DNA of 59,254 nt from contig CAYJAQ010000002.1 in assembly GCA_964368275.1 (NCBI GenBank), forward strand, positions 1 to 59,254, given 5' to 3'. Below are positions 22,533-31,941 of this stretch, in pieces (position 1 is the first letter of the stretch; each line of letters starts with the position of its first letter). Source of the stretch: CAYJAQ01 sp964368275 (GTDB taxonomy: Bacteria; Bacillota_I; Bacilli_A; ML615J-28; CAG-313). Below the pieces are notes generated by a model. That model made no database searches. It was given only the letters and a program-made list of their open reading frames with translations, and was not told where the DNA came from. The position numbers and the translations under genes are program-made.

Positions 22533-25094
22533 TTAGTCATTTTTTAGACGTTTTATCTTGTATTTAGCACGACGTTCTTTCGCTTTTTCACCTAAAAAGA
22601 AATCAACAACATAGTTAGCTATAAAGATAATAATGTAACTAGACATTGCCATTGTTAAAACCAGTAGCAGCGGTGTTGCATTTATGATCTCTGTTCCATC
22701 AGTAGCAATCTTAATAATAATTAATTCATATAATTGATACTGACGCTGCCAATCAATTTCAAACCAAAAGACTCTACCGACATTTTGCCGAACAGACTGT
22801 GTAGTAATAAACACACAGCAGAAGGCTAAAACTACATACATTAGAATCTTCCACCAAGTGTAAGGTTTGCAAGCAATGTAAAGAATCATCATACATGTCG
22901 CAGTAGCTACTATTACAATAATAGTAGTTACTTGTTCAAGCGTTAATTGTAATGGTCCTGACACCATGTAAATGATAATAACTTCAACTAGAACTGTCAA
23001 AGCTCCTGGTAACGAGGTTTTAATGACATTGAATAAAAACTTACCTTTTAAGCGTTCCTTATTTGGTTGTAACGAAAGCACAAAGGCTGGAACACCTATT
23101 GCAAATACTTCAATCATTGTTAATTGTGAAGCCGTAAATGGATAATTCCCAGCACCACCTGGCGCAAAAGCACTAATAAAGCCTGTTACTACTAATAAAG
23201 AGATAAACATTGTAAATAATGTTTTAACTAAGAAAAGGGAAGCAGTTTGTTGAATGTTGTTGATAACACGCCGTCCTTCAGCAACGACACTCGGCATAGA
23301 AGCAAAATTAGAATCTAACAGAACTAATTGAGCAACATTGCGCACAGCATCACATCCAGATGCCATTGCAATACTACAATCAGCTTCTTTTAATGCCAAA
23401 ATATCATTGACACCATCTCCCGTCATTGCAACGGTATGTTTCGCTGCTTTTAATGATTTAATAATAATCTGTTTTTGATGCGGTTTGACCCGTCCAAATA
23501 CCGTATAACCATTAGCCACTTCAGCAACTTCTTCATCAGTTAAATTCTCGAGACTAATATAATCTTCCGCATTATCAATGCCTACCCGGCGTGCTACTTC
23601 AGCAACCGTCACCGGATTATCACCTGAAATGACTTTGCATTTTACACCTTGGTCTTTAAAATACTTAATTGTATCAAAAGCCTCAGCTCTTATGCGGTCT
23701 TCGATAAGTATTAGTGCAACTAATTTAGGTTGTTTTTGAATTTTGCCCTTTTTTAAAGGCAAAGGACTGTGGGCAAGTGCAATTACCCGTAAACCTTGCA
23801 TAGCGTAATTATTTACTTCTTCACTTAAACGTTCATAATTACCTTTCATTACAAACTCAGGTGCACCGATAATGAACGTACCAGCTTTTTCAAATGTTAC
23901 ACCACTATACTTATTTTCTGATGAAAAGGCTAATATCTCAACTGGTTTCATTTTTTTACTAAAACCAAAATATTCCTCTAATGCTCTCGCTGTCGAATTA
24001 CTTTCTTCTAGGGCACTATTCATAGATGCGACTATCTCTGTTACATTATATTCACCCTTCTTTTGTTCTATATATCGGGTAACACTCATCGTACCATCAG
24101 TAATCGTTCCCGTTTTGTCTAAACAAAGGGTATCAACACGGGCTAAGGTTTCAATACAATAGATTTCTTGAACTAGTGTTTTTCGTTTAGCTAATCTAAT
24201 AACTCCGACAGCAAGCGCCATGCTAGTTAACAGGAATAATCCTGACGGAATCATACCTAAAAGAGCACCACTAGTTGATAAAATACTTTTTGAATACGTA
24301 TCGCTATGATTAAATAATGCTTTAAATGTTGCAATTATACCGGAACTATTCTCAGCGCGAGCAAATAACAATAAACCCATCGGAATAATTATTATACTGA
24401 CAAATTTCAATATGTTATTAAGTGATCTTAAAATATCCGAACGAGGTTTACTATATTTCTTAGCTTGGGCAGCTAATTTTTCCATAGCGTTTTCACTACC
24501 AACCCGTTCAACTTTGCAATAACAATTTCCGGATACTACATAACTGCCTGAAAATAAGGTATCACCTAGTTTTTTTCTTACGGGAACGGATTCACCAGTT
24601 AGTTGTGATTCATTAACTTCAATATCCCCACTAACCAAAATGGAATCAGTAGTTATTTCTTTACCCGCTGTTAAATATACAATATCATCTAGTACAACTT
24701 CGTCTATATTAATCTCTATTTTTTCACTATTTCGAATTACCACGACTTTACTTTCGGATAGTAGTGATAATTTATCAATGGTAATCTTGGAGCGGACTTC
24801 TTGAATAATACCGATTAAAGTGTTCGCAGCAACAATAATAATAAAGAAATAATTAGTAACTTCCGCATTAGCACTCAATAATAAGAAAAAGATTAATAAA
24901 TACATGCCATTGAAGAAGGTAAATAAATTATTAATAATAATCGATAAATACGACTTATTGCTACCATGATGCCGAACATTATTCATCTTCTGCTCATTAC
25001 GTTTAGCAACCTGTTCACTATTCAGACCTTCTAAATAGTCCACTTTAAAGCGCTCGATGTCACTTTGAGCTATTATATTAGTTTTCTTTCGCAC
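22533..25094 (-). CDS. cation-translocating P-type ATPase, CtpE-like
   Basis: An 853-residue pump. It has the actuator motif LTGESVPV, phosphorylation motif DKTGTITDG, hinge TGDGVNDILALKEAD and about ten membrane helices. No metal-binding N-terminal domain or CPC motif is present, so it is not a heavy-metal type. The helix-4 stretch GMIPSGLFLLTSMALAVG resembles the PEGL-like motif of the CtpE group, for which calcium transport has been proposed in mycobacteria; the ion here is uncertain. The start is a GTG with GGAGG eight bases upstream, and a clear promoter precedes it. Confidence 0.88.
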   Translation of the reverse strand: MRKKTNIIAQSDIERFKVDYLEGLNSEQVAKRNEQKMNNVRHHGSNKSYLSIIINNLFTFFNGMYLLIFFLLLSANAEVTNYFFIIIVAANTLIGIIQEVRSKITIDKLSLLSESKVVVIRNSEKIEINIDEVVLDDIVYLTAGKEITTDSILVSGDIEVNESQLTGESVPVRKKLGDTLFSGSYVVSGNCYCKVERVGSENAMEKLAAQAKKYSKPRSDILRSLNNILKFVSIIIIPMGLLLFARAENSSGIIATFKALFNHSDTYSKSILSTSGALLGMIPSGLFLLTSMALAVGVIRLAKRKTLVQEIYCIETLARVDTLCLDKTGTITDGTMSVTRYIEQKKGEYNVTEIVASMNSALEESNSTARALEEYFGFSKKMKPVEILAFSSENKYSGVTFEKAGTFIIGAPEFVMKGNYERLSEEVNNYAMQGLRVIALAHSPLPLKKGKIQKQPKLVALILIEDRIRAEAFDTIKYFKDQGVKCKVISGDNPVTVAEVARRVGIDNAEDYISLENLTDEEVAEVANGYTVFGRVKPHQKQIIIKSLKAAKHTVAMTGDGVNDILALKEADCSIAMASGCDAVRNVAQLVLLDSNFASMPSVVAEGRRVINNIQQTASLFLVKTLFTMFISLLVVTGFISAFAPGGAGNYPFTASQLTMIEVFAIGVPAFVLSLQPNKERLKGKFLFNVIKTSLPGALTVLVEVIIIYMVSGPLQLTLEQVTTIIVIVATATCMMILYIACKPYTWWKILMYVVLAFCCVFITTQSVRQNVGRVFWFEIDWQRQYQLYELIIIKIATDGTEIINATPLLLVLTMAMSSYIIIFIANYVVDFFLGEKAKERRAKYKIKRLKND

Positions 25095-25135
25095 TTAAGT
25101 CGCCTCCTTATTAAATATAATTATTGTTTGATGAT

Positions 25136-25164
25136 ATTATACCACATTCGGAAGATTTTGCCAA
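25136..25164 (-). promoter_or_regulatory. promoter of the cation P-type ATPase
   Basis: Minus strand TTGGCA, a 17-nt spacer and TATAAT. Confidence 0.75.
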
Positions 25165-25193
25165 TGATTTTGCGAATATGTTATTGCTTTTTG

Positions 25194-25222
25194 TTGGCAT
25201 TTTAAATATTTTGTGATAGAAT
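25194..25222 (+). promoter_or_regulatory. promoter of the amidotransferase gene
   Basis: Plus strand TTGGCA, a 17-nt spacer and TAGAAT, 19 bases before the start codon. It faces away from the P-type ATPase promoter. Confidence 0.7.
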
Positions 25223-25241
25223 AGGATGGTGGAGGTTTTAT

Positions 25242-25931
25242 ATGAAAGCGACTATTATTGGAATAACTCCTCGTATTGCTAAAATCGACGATGTTACCAA
25301 ACTACAAGTGAACTACACTTACTTAGTACCATTTAACAAACGTAATGTATTACCGATTATTTTACCGATTGACTCCAAACTACTTGCTAGTGCATTGGAA
25401 CTTTGTGATGGTTTCTTGGTAATTGGTGGTGATGATATTAATCCAACCCTATATGGTGAAACTAATACCGGTTTATCTAAATGCGTCAATGATTCATTAG
25501 ACAGCATTGATCAAGAAGTAATTAAATACGCATATTCCCACCGGAAGCCTTTATTAGGAATCTGCCGGGGTATTCAATCGTTGGCCGTCTTCTTGGGGGG
25601 GACTCTTCATCAAGACTTAGAAACATGCAATGTAAGACATGAATGCGAGAATCACGAACATATTGTTGACAGAATGCTAACAACTCCTTTTACTAGTTTA
25701 TTACCTGAACATTTTATGGTCAATTCCTATCATCATCAAGCAGTAAACATTGTACCAAATGGCTTCCAGGTCATTTTCAAATACCAAGATACGATAGAAG
25801 CGATTGAACATGAAACATTACCAATTATCGGGGTTCAATGGCATCCAGAGCGCTACCAGACGCCTGAGAGTGAAATAATCTTTGATTATTTTATTAAAAT
25901 AGTCAATAATAACAAAAATTTGACGAATTAA
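25242..25931 (+). CDS. class I glutamine amidotransferase-like hydrolase (peptidase C26, PuuD-like)
   Basis: A 229-residue enzyme of the gamma-glutamyl-GABA hydrolase family. The nucleophile elbow GICRGIQSL carries the catalytic Cys, and the His/Glu pair lies in GVQWHPERY; FLVIGGDDINPTLYGE is also typical. Members hydrolyse gamma-glutamyl amides in polyamine or glutamine-like catabolism. No other putrescine-pathway gene is near, so the substrate is open. GGTGGAGG precedes the ATG; own promoter and terminator. Confidence 0.9.
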   Translation: MKATIIGITPRIAKIDDVTKLQVNYTYLVPFNKRNVLPIILPIDSKLLASALELCDGFLVIGGDDINPTLYGETNTGLSKCVNDSLDSIDQEVIKYAYSHRKPLLGICRGIQSLAVFLGGTLHQDLETCNVRHECENHEHIVDRMLTTPFTSLLPEHFMVNSYHHQAVNIVPNGFQVIFKYQDTIEAIEHETLPIIGVQWHPERYQTPESEIIFDYFIKIVNNNKNLTN

Positions 25932-25956
25932 GCAGTTAACAAAGCTGCTTTTTTTT
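25930..25956 (+). terminator. terminator of the amidotransferase gene
   Basis: Stem AAGCAG/CTGCTT with a 9-nt loop, followed by a run of eight T residues on the plus strand. Confidence 0.8.
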
Positions 25957-25960
25957 ATAC

Positions 25961-25985
25961 AAAAAGGCACAGAATTTCTGTGCCT
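25961..25985 (-). terminator. terminator of the EF-G-like gene
   Basis: Minus strand 8-bp stem GGCACAGA/TCTGTGCC with a 3-nt loop and TTTTTG. Confidence 0.85.
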
Positions 25986-25998
25986 CGAATGCTATTAA

Positions 25999-28056
25999 TT
26001 AGTTATTGTCCTTCTTATAATCAGCAATAATCTTTGCTACTAATTGTTCAGGGACATCATCATAGCGAATAAACTTACGTGTGAAACGACCACTTGCTTG
26101 GGTCATTGCCTTTAAGTCAATTGCATACTTAGTGATTTCTGCTTCTGGAACTTGAGCAACTACACATTGCTTACCACCTGGAAGTGGTTCAACACCTAAT
26201 ACTTGACCACGACGTTTGTTCATATCTCCCATTACGTCACCAACGAAATCATTGTCAACTGTAACACGCACTTCCATAACTGGTTCAAGAATAGTCGGTT
26301 TAATTATCTTACAAGCTTCTTTAAATGCTAAAGCAGCAGCAAGTTTGAAGGAAATTTCATTAGAATCAACTGGATGATAAGAACCAAAGAATAATACAGC
26401 TCTAACACCAATAACCGGGAAACCAGCTAACGGACCATGTTCAAGACATTCTTGTAACCCTTTTTCAACAGCTGGGAAATAGTTCTTTGGAACAGCTCCA
26501 CCAACTACTTCAGAAGCAAATTCAAATGGGGCATCACATGGTTCGAAACGAATCCATACATCACCAAATTGGCCAGCTCCACCTGATTGTTTTTTATGAC
26601 GGCCTTGTGCTTCACCTTTCTTACGGATTGTTTCACGATAAACAATCTTTTGATCAGTAATATCTACATCAACCTTAAACATATTCTTCATCTTCTCTAA
26701 AATATAACCAATGTGAGTCATACCTTGACCACCAATTAATAATTGAGAAGTTTCAGGATTACGTTTAATTTCAAATGATGGATCTTCGGCGTTTAACTTT
26801 TGAAGAGCACTTGAGATCTTATCTTCATCTTGTTTAGTTTTCGCAGCAATGGCTACATATAAAATAGGAGTAGGAAGTTCTGTCTTAGGATATAAGAATG
26901 GAGCTTTCTTATCACAAATAGTATAACCAGTTGCTAAATCAGATGCTTTTGTCATTGCGCCAATGTCACCTGCTTTTAATACATCGACATTAATTTGGTT
27001 TTTACCCATTAAGGCAATAATTTGACCAGGCTTAATAACAGCATCAGTATTTGCTACATATAATTCAGCTAAATCTTTAGTAGTACCTGATAATACCTTG
27101 AAGAAATTAATGGTGCCAAGGAATGGGTCTACTAATGTTTTAAAAATGTAAGCAGCAAATGGCTCAGCGTCACTAGCTTTGCGACTCATTGGAGCATCTG
27201 TCTTTGGATTAGTTCCTTTAACTTCGCCCTTGTCAGCAAATGATGGTAATAATTCACAAATCATTGATAGTAAATTATCAACGCCAATATCCTTTGTTGA
27301 TGCACCTACTAAAACTGGGAATATTTCACATTTAGCAGTACCAACGCGTAAACCAGTTTTTACTTCATCTGCAGTTAACTCTTCACCACCAAAGAATTTT
27401 TCTAATAATTCTTCGCTAGTTTCAGCAACCGCTTCATTAATTGTCATGTTCATCTCTTCAACTTGGTCAGCATTAGCACCTTCTAATGGTTTTTCACCAC
27501 TTAAAGTTCTTGCTACTTTGTGAACAGCATCAACATATCCATTAAAGCTAGCATCATGACCGATTGGATAACATAATGGAATGCACTTAGCATCTAAACG
27601 TTCTTTAATTGATTTCATAACTTGATCAATCTTGACGTTTTCCTTGTCAATTTTATTTACAAATACAATTGTAGGAATGTTACGAGATCTTACTTCGTCC
27701 CAAACACGTTCAGTCCCTACTTCAACGCCTTTAGTAGCATCTACTAAAATGATAGCACCTTCAACTACTGAAAGATCGTTATCAATTTCACCCACGAATT
27801 CTTCTGAACCCGGAGTATCTAAAACATTAATCTTGTGGCCGTTCCATTCAACTGGTAATAACGCAGTTGATAAAGAAGTTTGACGATTTTGTTCTTCAAC
27901 TAGGTAATCAGAGACTGTTGTTTTACGCTCTACTTCACCTTTTTTCGCAATCGCCTTACCGACAAAAAGAATTGATTCAGAAAGACTTGTCTTGCCGCTT
28001 CCTAAATGCCCTAAAATTGCAACATTTCTAATGTGGCTTGCTGAATATTCTTTCAT
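25999..28056 (-). CDS. elongation factor G paralogue with altered GTPase motifs
   Basis: A 685-residue translational GTPase with the five-domain EF-G layout and the domain IV stretch GGAGQFGDVWIRFEP. The G1 loop is GHLGSGKTS, NKID is intact, but switch II reads DTPGSEEF where EF-G has DTPGHVDF, so the catalytic His is replaced. The switch I region also reads NRQTSL instead of ERGITI. This fits the EF-G2-like group rather than the housekeeping factor. The start is the ATG with GGAGGTAATT; an earlier in-frame start lies over the promoter. Its role on the ribosome is unknown. Confidence 0.88.
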   Translation of the reverse strand: MKEYSASHIRNVAILGHLGSGKTSLSESILFVGKAIAKKGEVERKTTVSDYLVEEQNRQTSLSTALLPVEWNGHKINVLDTPGSEEFVGEIDNDLSVVEGAIILVDATKGVEVGTERVWDEVRSRNIPTIVFVNKIDKENVKIDQVMKSIKERLDAKCIPLCYPIGHDASFNGYVDAVHKVARTLSGEKPLEGANADQVEEMNMTINEAVAETSEELLEKFFGGEELTADEVKTGLRVGTAKCEIFPVLVGASTKDIGVDNLLSMICELLPSFADKGEVKGTNPKTDAPMSRKASDAEPFAAYIFKTLVDPFLGTINFFKVLSGTTKDLAELYVANTDAVIKPGQIIALMGKNQINVDVLKAGDIGAMTKASDLATGYTICDKKAPFLYPKTELPTPILYVAIAAKTKQDEDKISSALQKLNAEDPSFEIKRNPETSQLLIGGQGMTHIGYILEKMKNMFKVDVDITDQKIVYRETIRKKGEAQGRHKKQSGGAGQFGDVWIRFEPCDAPFEFASEVVGGAVPKNYFPAVEKGLQECLEHGPLAGFPVIGVRAVLFFGSYHPVDSNEISFKLAAALAFKEACKIIKPTILEPVMEVRVTVDNDFVGDVMGDMNKRRGQVLGVEPLPGGKQCVVAQVPEAEITKYAIDLKAMTQASGRFTRKFIRYDDVPEQLVAKIIADYKKDNN

Positions 28057-28090
28057 AATTACCTCCGTACTTGATAAATTCAACGTATAT

Positions 28091-28120
28091 ATTATACTAC
28101 ATTGAGATTAATAATGTCAT
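28091..28120 (-). promoter_or_regulatory. promoter of the EF-G-like gene
   Basis: Minus strand ATGACA, an 18-nt spacer and TATAAT, 35 bases upstream of the start codon. Confidence 0.55.
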
Positions 28121-28137
28121 ATTTTTAATAATTTTTT

Positions 28138-28151
28138 TGTAAGTGCTTACA
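28138..28151. promoter_or_regulatory. cre-like inverted repeat
   Basis: TGTAAG-TG-CTTACA differs from the LacI-family/cre type sequence TGTAAGCGCTTACA only in its centre. It lies between the diverging promoters of the EF-G-like gene and the WG-lipoprotein operon and could serve either. Confidence 0.35.
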
Positions 28152-28209
28152 TTTTCGTTTTAGATTAGTTTTCTTCTCCAATTTTAGTGCTATTTAGGAC
28201 GTTAATTAT

Positions 28210-28238
28210 TTGCAAAAACGTTATCATTTTGTTATAAT
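28210..28238 (+). promoter_or_regulatory. promoter of the WG-lipoprotein/ABC operon
   Basis: TTGCAA, a 17-nt spacer and TATAAT on the plus strand, 19 bases before the start codon. Confidence 0.8.
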
Positions 28239-28257
28239 AATAAAATGAGGTGATGAT

Positions 28258-29469
28258 ATGCATAAGAAAATACTTTTTTTAACAATAATTCTACTCTTAA
28301 CACTTACTAGTTGTAAAAAAGTAGACTACATTAATGGTGCATTTGCTGTTGTATACAAGGATGATGTACCGTACTTAATTAACAAAAATATGGAAACCTT
28401 TTCTTTAGCAGAATATGATTATATCGTACCAACTTTTGGCGATTATCTAATTGTTGCTAAAAAAATAGGTGTTACATACTATTATGGTTACATTGATAAT
28501 ACTGGTTTAGAGATTATAGCACCAACGTACAATGCAGCTTATCCATTCAGTGATGGTAAAGCAGTTGTCAATGATGATGGCGTAACAAAAATCATCAATC
28601 TCGACAATCAGGTATTATATACTTTTTCCGAAGATAGTACTTCTTCCGCAAGTTATGCAAATGGTTTACTAAGATATGAAATAAACCAGAAATATAGTTA
28701 TTTAAATGCTGACTTTGAACCATTAACACAAACATTTGACTATGCTGAAGATTTTTCAGACGGCATAGCTGTTGTTGGTAATATTATTGAAGGGCACCTA
28801 AAGTATGGGTTCATTAACAAAAGTGGTGAATTCACAATAACTGACGGCTGCACTGCCGATTTTCTCGCAAATTATCACGACGGATTAGCACGAGTAGGTA
28901 CAATTGTTGATGATGCTCAAAATCCAGTAGTATACAAGTATAGTTATCTTAATCAAAATGGTGAATTATTAACAAATAGTTTAGGACAAGTTCTATCATT
29001 TGATTTTGCTTTAGATTTTTCAGAATCACTTGCAGTTGTCGCTGACTACTTTACCGAAGAAGGTTATGGTACGTACAAGATTCATAAATACTTAGACACT
29101 AATGGTGAATTTTCTGTTGTTATTCCTCGTGAAATGGCTGGCCATGGCGAAGGTTTATTCTACTTTGGTAGCTTCTGTGATGGTGTTGCCCGCCTTAGAA
29201 TGCGTTTCTCTGGTGCTGGTGCTTGGCATATTATCTACATCTATGATGGAATGCTTGAAGAAGCCGAAATAATTATGCCAGATGATATCAAAACCTTTGA
29301 TTCAGCTCACTATGCTACTCCTTATGAAATGACTGATTTCAAGATTAGTCCTTATTACAGCACAAATACTGCCCTTGCACGGGTAAGAATTTATACAGGT
29401 GAATATTCGTTGATTGATAGTGATGGTGTTTACATCCTTCCTGCTGAATACTCATTCCTCTTCTACTAG
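28258..29469 (+). CDS. WG-repeat lipoprotein
   Basis: A 403-residue surface protein with a lipoprotein signal (LTSC, Cys19). The mature part consists of about six WG-type beta repeats, for example YGYIDNTGLEIIAPTYN..YPFSDGKAVV, YGFINKSGEF and YLDTNGEF. Such repeats are thought to form protein- or ligand-binding beta structures. It starts ATG with AGGTGATGAT upstream and is the first gene before two ATPase-permease fusions, nine bases ahead of the first, so it is probably their extracytoplasmic partner (inference). Confidence 0.85.
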   Translation: MHKKILFLTIILLLTLTSCKKVDYINGAFAVVYKDDVPYLINKNMETFSLAEYDYIVPTFGDYLIVAKKIGVTYYYGYIDNTGLEIIAPTYNAAYPFSDGKAVVNDDGVTKIINLDNQVLYTFSEDSTSSASYANGLLRYEINQKYSYLNADFEPLTQTFDYAEDFSDGIAVVGNIIEGHLKYGFINKSGEFTITDGCTADFLANYHDGLARVGTIVDDAQNPVVYKYSYLNQNGELLTNSLGQVLSFDFALDFSESLAVVADYFTEEGYGTYKIHKYLDTNGEFSVVIPREMAGHGEGLFYFGSFCDGVARLRMRFSGAGAWHIIYIYDGMLEEAEIIMPDDIKTFDSAHYATPYEMTDFKISPYYSTNTALARVRIYTGEYSLIDSDGVYILPAEYSFLFY

Positions 29470-29478
29470 GAGGCTAAC

Positions 29479-31932
29479 ATGATAAAAATTACTAATCTTA
29501 ATAAATACTACAAGTCAGGCAATGAAAAATTTCATGCTCTAAAAGATATTAACATAACCTTTGGCAACTCAGGCATTCACTTTGTTCATGGTAAAAGTGG
29601 TAGTGGTAAGTCTACTCTACTAAATATTATTGGTGGACTTGATAGCTATGATAGTGGTGAACTAATTATTGACAATGTCAATACTAGCCACTTCACTAAA
29701 CGTAATTACAATACTTACCGTAATACTTACATTGGCTTTGTCTTCCAAGAATTTAACGTCCTAAAAGGTCTAAGTGTTTACGAGAATGTTGCTTTAAGTA
29801 TCGAATTACAACACTTATCAGTAAAAGAAAACCATTATAAAATTCAAGATATTATTGATAAGGTCGGTCTAACTGGACTAGAAAACCGAATGATGAATGA
29901 AATATCGGGGGGCCAACGTCAAAGAGTAGCCATCGCCCGTGCATTAATTAAAAATCCCCGGGTCATTATTGCTGATGAACCAACTGGTAACCTTGATAGC
30001 AAAAACAGCAAAATGGTTATGGACCTCTTAAAAGAATTATCGGTTGATCATTTGATTATAGTTGTTACTCACAATGATAAACTAGCAAAAGAATACGCCG
30101 ATCGTATTATTGAACTAAAAGATGGTGAAATAATCGGTGAAACCGGAACTAATAACATTGATGATGATCAACTTGATCTTACTCCTGTAAAAGTTCCTTT
30201 AAAAACCAGTTTGAACTTAGCCTTAAAAAGTATTGCTAAAAACAAACTACGTTTTATTGTAATGATTTTACTATTCACCCTATCCTTAACGTTTGCTGGC
30301 GTGGTAGTTAATCTATCCGTGGCTGATACCGCGAAAACTTATACTGAATATCAACAAGAATATGGCAACTTTGTTATTAATACTAGCAAAAACTATTTGT
30401 CACGTGGCAACGCCTTAACGACCGCTTTCTTTGATTACGAAGTGATGAATATGACAACAAAATATAATAATGATGAAGCTAGTACAATCCGATTACTAAA
30501 AGGAATGGATTACTTCCTACCAATCACTGACAGTGAAGATCCAAATGGCTTTTGGATGAACAACATTCAAAGAGTTCACCTCTATGACACCCAAGTAATG
30601 GCGCAATTCCCGATTATTGCAGGTCGTCTATCGGCTAGTGCATCAGCAATTGCTATTACCGACTATATCGCCGATAATCTATTACAATTAAACTACTTCG
30701 GTGAAGAGGTAACAACTCGCAATCAACTTTTGAATCAAAGATTAAGCTTTGATGGTTACAATGATGATCTAATTATTACTGGTATCATCCAGACCAATTA
30801 TTCTGATTTTCTTACAAGAGATATGAGTGACACCAAAGTATCTGCTGCGTTCAAAGATAATCTTGTTTTCTACAATTCTATCTTTATGCGTGATGATAAC
30901 TATAATACTTTCTATTCTTATGTAAACATTGATTATTCTTATGATGACATCATTTACGATGTTATGAATAAAACCGGAATGATCGAAAATGTCTTATTTA
31001 CAACTTATAGTAAAGCTCCTGATGTTCCTCATGCTGAATTAGGAAAGGAACCAACTAAACCTGAGGATGGTCAACCTACCCAACTCGCAGTATCAAGTGG
31101 ACTATTAAAAGCTATTTCCGGCATTGATGGAACCGTTGATGAGTTATTTAACAAAGTATACTACGAAATTACCTATGAAAAAACAGTCGGTAATTTTGTT
31201 ACTGGTAACATCTATTCCAATAACTACTTTAATGCTATTAGAAGAATTCCTGCATCTTTTGGATGCTGGATAACTGACGTTATTGATACTGATGAAGTTG
31301 CAATTTACCTACCAGATTTAGATGAAACTGATCTTTACAGTAAGTTCCTAAGTGCTACATATGGTGGTGGTGGCTTTGTTACTCTTTTAACTGATACCAA
31401 AGATTTACCAACTGCTGATATAGTAACTAAGAATTCTCAATATTACCAAGATATGGCAGATAACAATATTAATATTAATAACCTAGCTTACCAAAAAGTT
31501 ATGCTAGTTGATAATTTTATTGATGAAAACCTCTGGTTATTCATTGGTATCTTCTTTGTCTTTGGACTATTTAGTGTTCTTCTAATATTTAACTTTATCA
31601 TTATTAATATAAAAAATAGTACCCGCGACATTGGTATCTATATGTCTTTAGGATTGAGTGGGTTTAGAATTTCCTTAATCTACTTCTTCCAAGTTATCTT
31701 AATGGGACTTATTACTTTCGTGCTTGCAATTATTGCGGTCATGGCATTCTTGATAGTGCTTGACATTCGCTTTACTGCTTTATCAGCCGTTAATTTAACA
31801 ATCATCAAGATGACAGCAGTCGGCGTAGGAGCCGTCCTCGCAATTGCTACATTAGTACCAACCCTAGCTGTAATTATTCCACTCTTCAACCTCAGTCGCA
31901 AGCAACCAGTGGATGTTATCAAGAGTGTTTAG
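29479..31932 (+). CDS. ABC transporter ATPase-FtsX permease fusion, first paralogue
   Basis: An 817-residue protein. The N-terminal ATPase (about 1-225) has Walker A GKSGSGKST, signature ISGGQRQR and Walker B VIIADEPTGNLD. A helix near 255-280, an extracytoplasmic region of about 400 residues and three C-terminal helices follow, the MacB/FtsX topology. Such machines transmit force to outside partners or extrude peptides and lipoproteins rather than import. AGGAGG lies six bases before the ATG. It is followed nine bases later by a related gene, so a heterodimer is likely. Confidence 0.88.
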   Translation: MIKITNLNKYYKSGNEKFHALKDINITFGNSGIHFVHGKSGSGKSTLLNIIGGLDSYDSGELIIDNVNTSHFTKRNYNTYRNTYIGFVFQEFNVLKGLSVYENVALSIELQHLSVKENHYKIQDIIDKVGLTGLENRMMNEISGGQRQRVAIARALIKNPRVIIADEPTGNLDSKNSKMVMDLLKELSVDHLIIVVTHNDKLAKEYADRIIELKDGEIIGETGTNNIDDDQLDLTPVKVPLKTSLNLALKSIAKNKLRFIVMILLFTLSLTFAGVVVNLSVADTAKTYTEYQQEYGNFVINTSKNYLSRGNALTTAFFDYEVMNMTTKYNNDEASTIRLLKGMDYFLPITDSEDPNGFWMNNIQRVHLYDTQVMAQFPIIAGRLSASASAIAITDYIADNLLQLNYFGEEVTTRNQLLNQRLSFDGYNDDLIITGIIQTNYSDFLTRDMSDTKVSAAFKDNLVFYNSIFMRDDNYNTFYSYVNIDYSYDDIIYDVMNKTGMIENVLFTTYSKAPDVPHAELGKEPTKPEDGQPTQLAVSSGLLKAISGIDGTVDELFNKVYYEITYEKTVGNFVTGNIYSNNYFNAIRRIPASFGCWITDVIDTDEVAIYLPDLDETDLYSKFLSATYGGGGFVTLLTDTKDLPTADIVTKNSQYYQDMADNNININNLAYQKVMLVDNFIDENLWLFIGIFFVFGLFSVLLIFNFIIINIKNSTRDIGIYMSLGLSGFRISLIYFFQVILMGLITFVLAIIAVMAFLIVLDIRFTALSAVNLTIIKMTAVGVGAVLAIATLVPTLAVIIPLFNLSRKQPVDVIKSV

Positions 31933-31941
31933 GAGGCTAGC

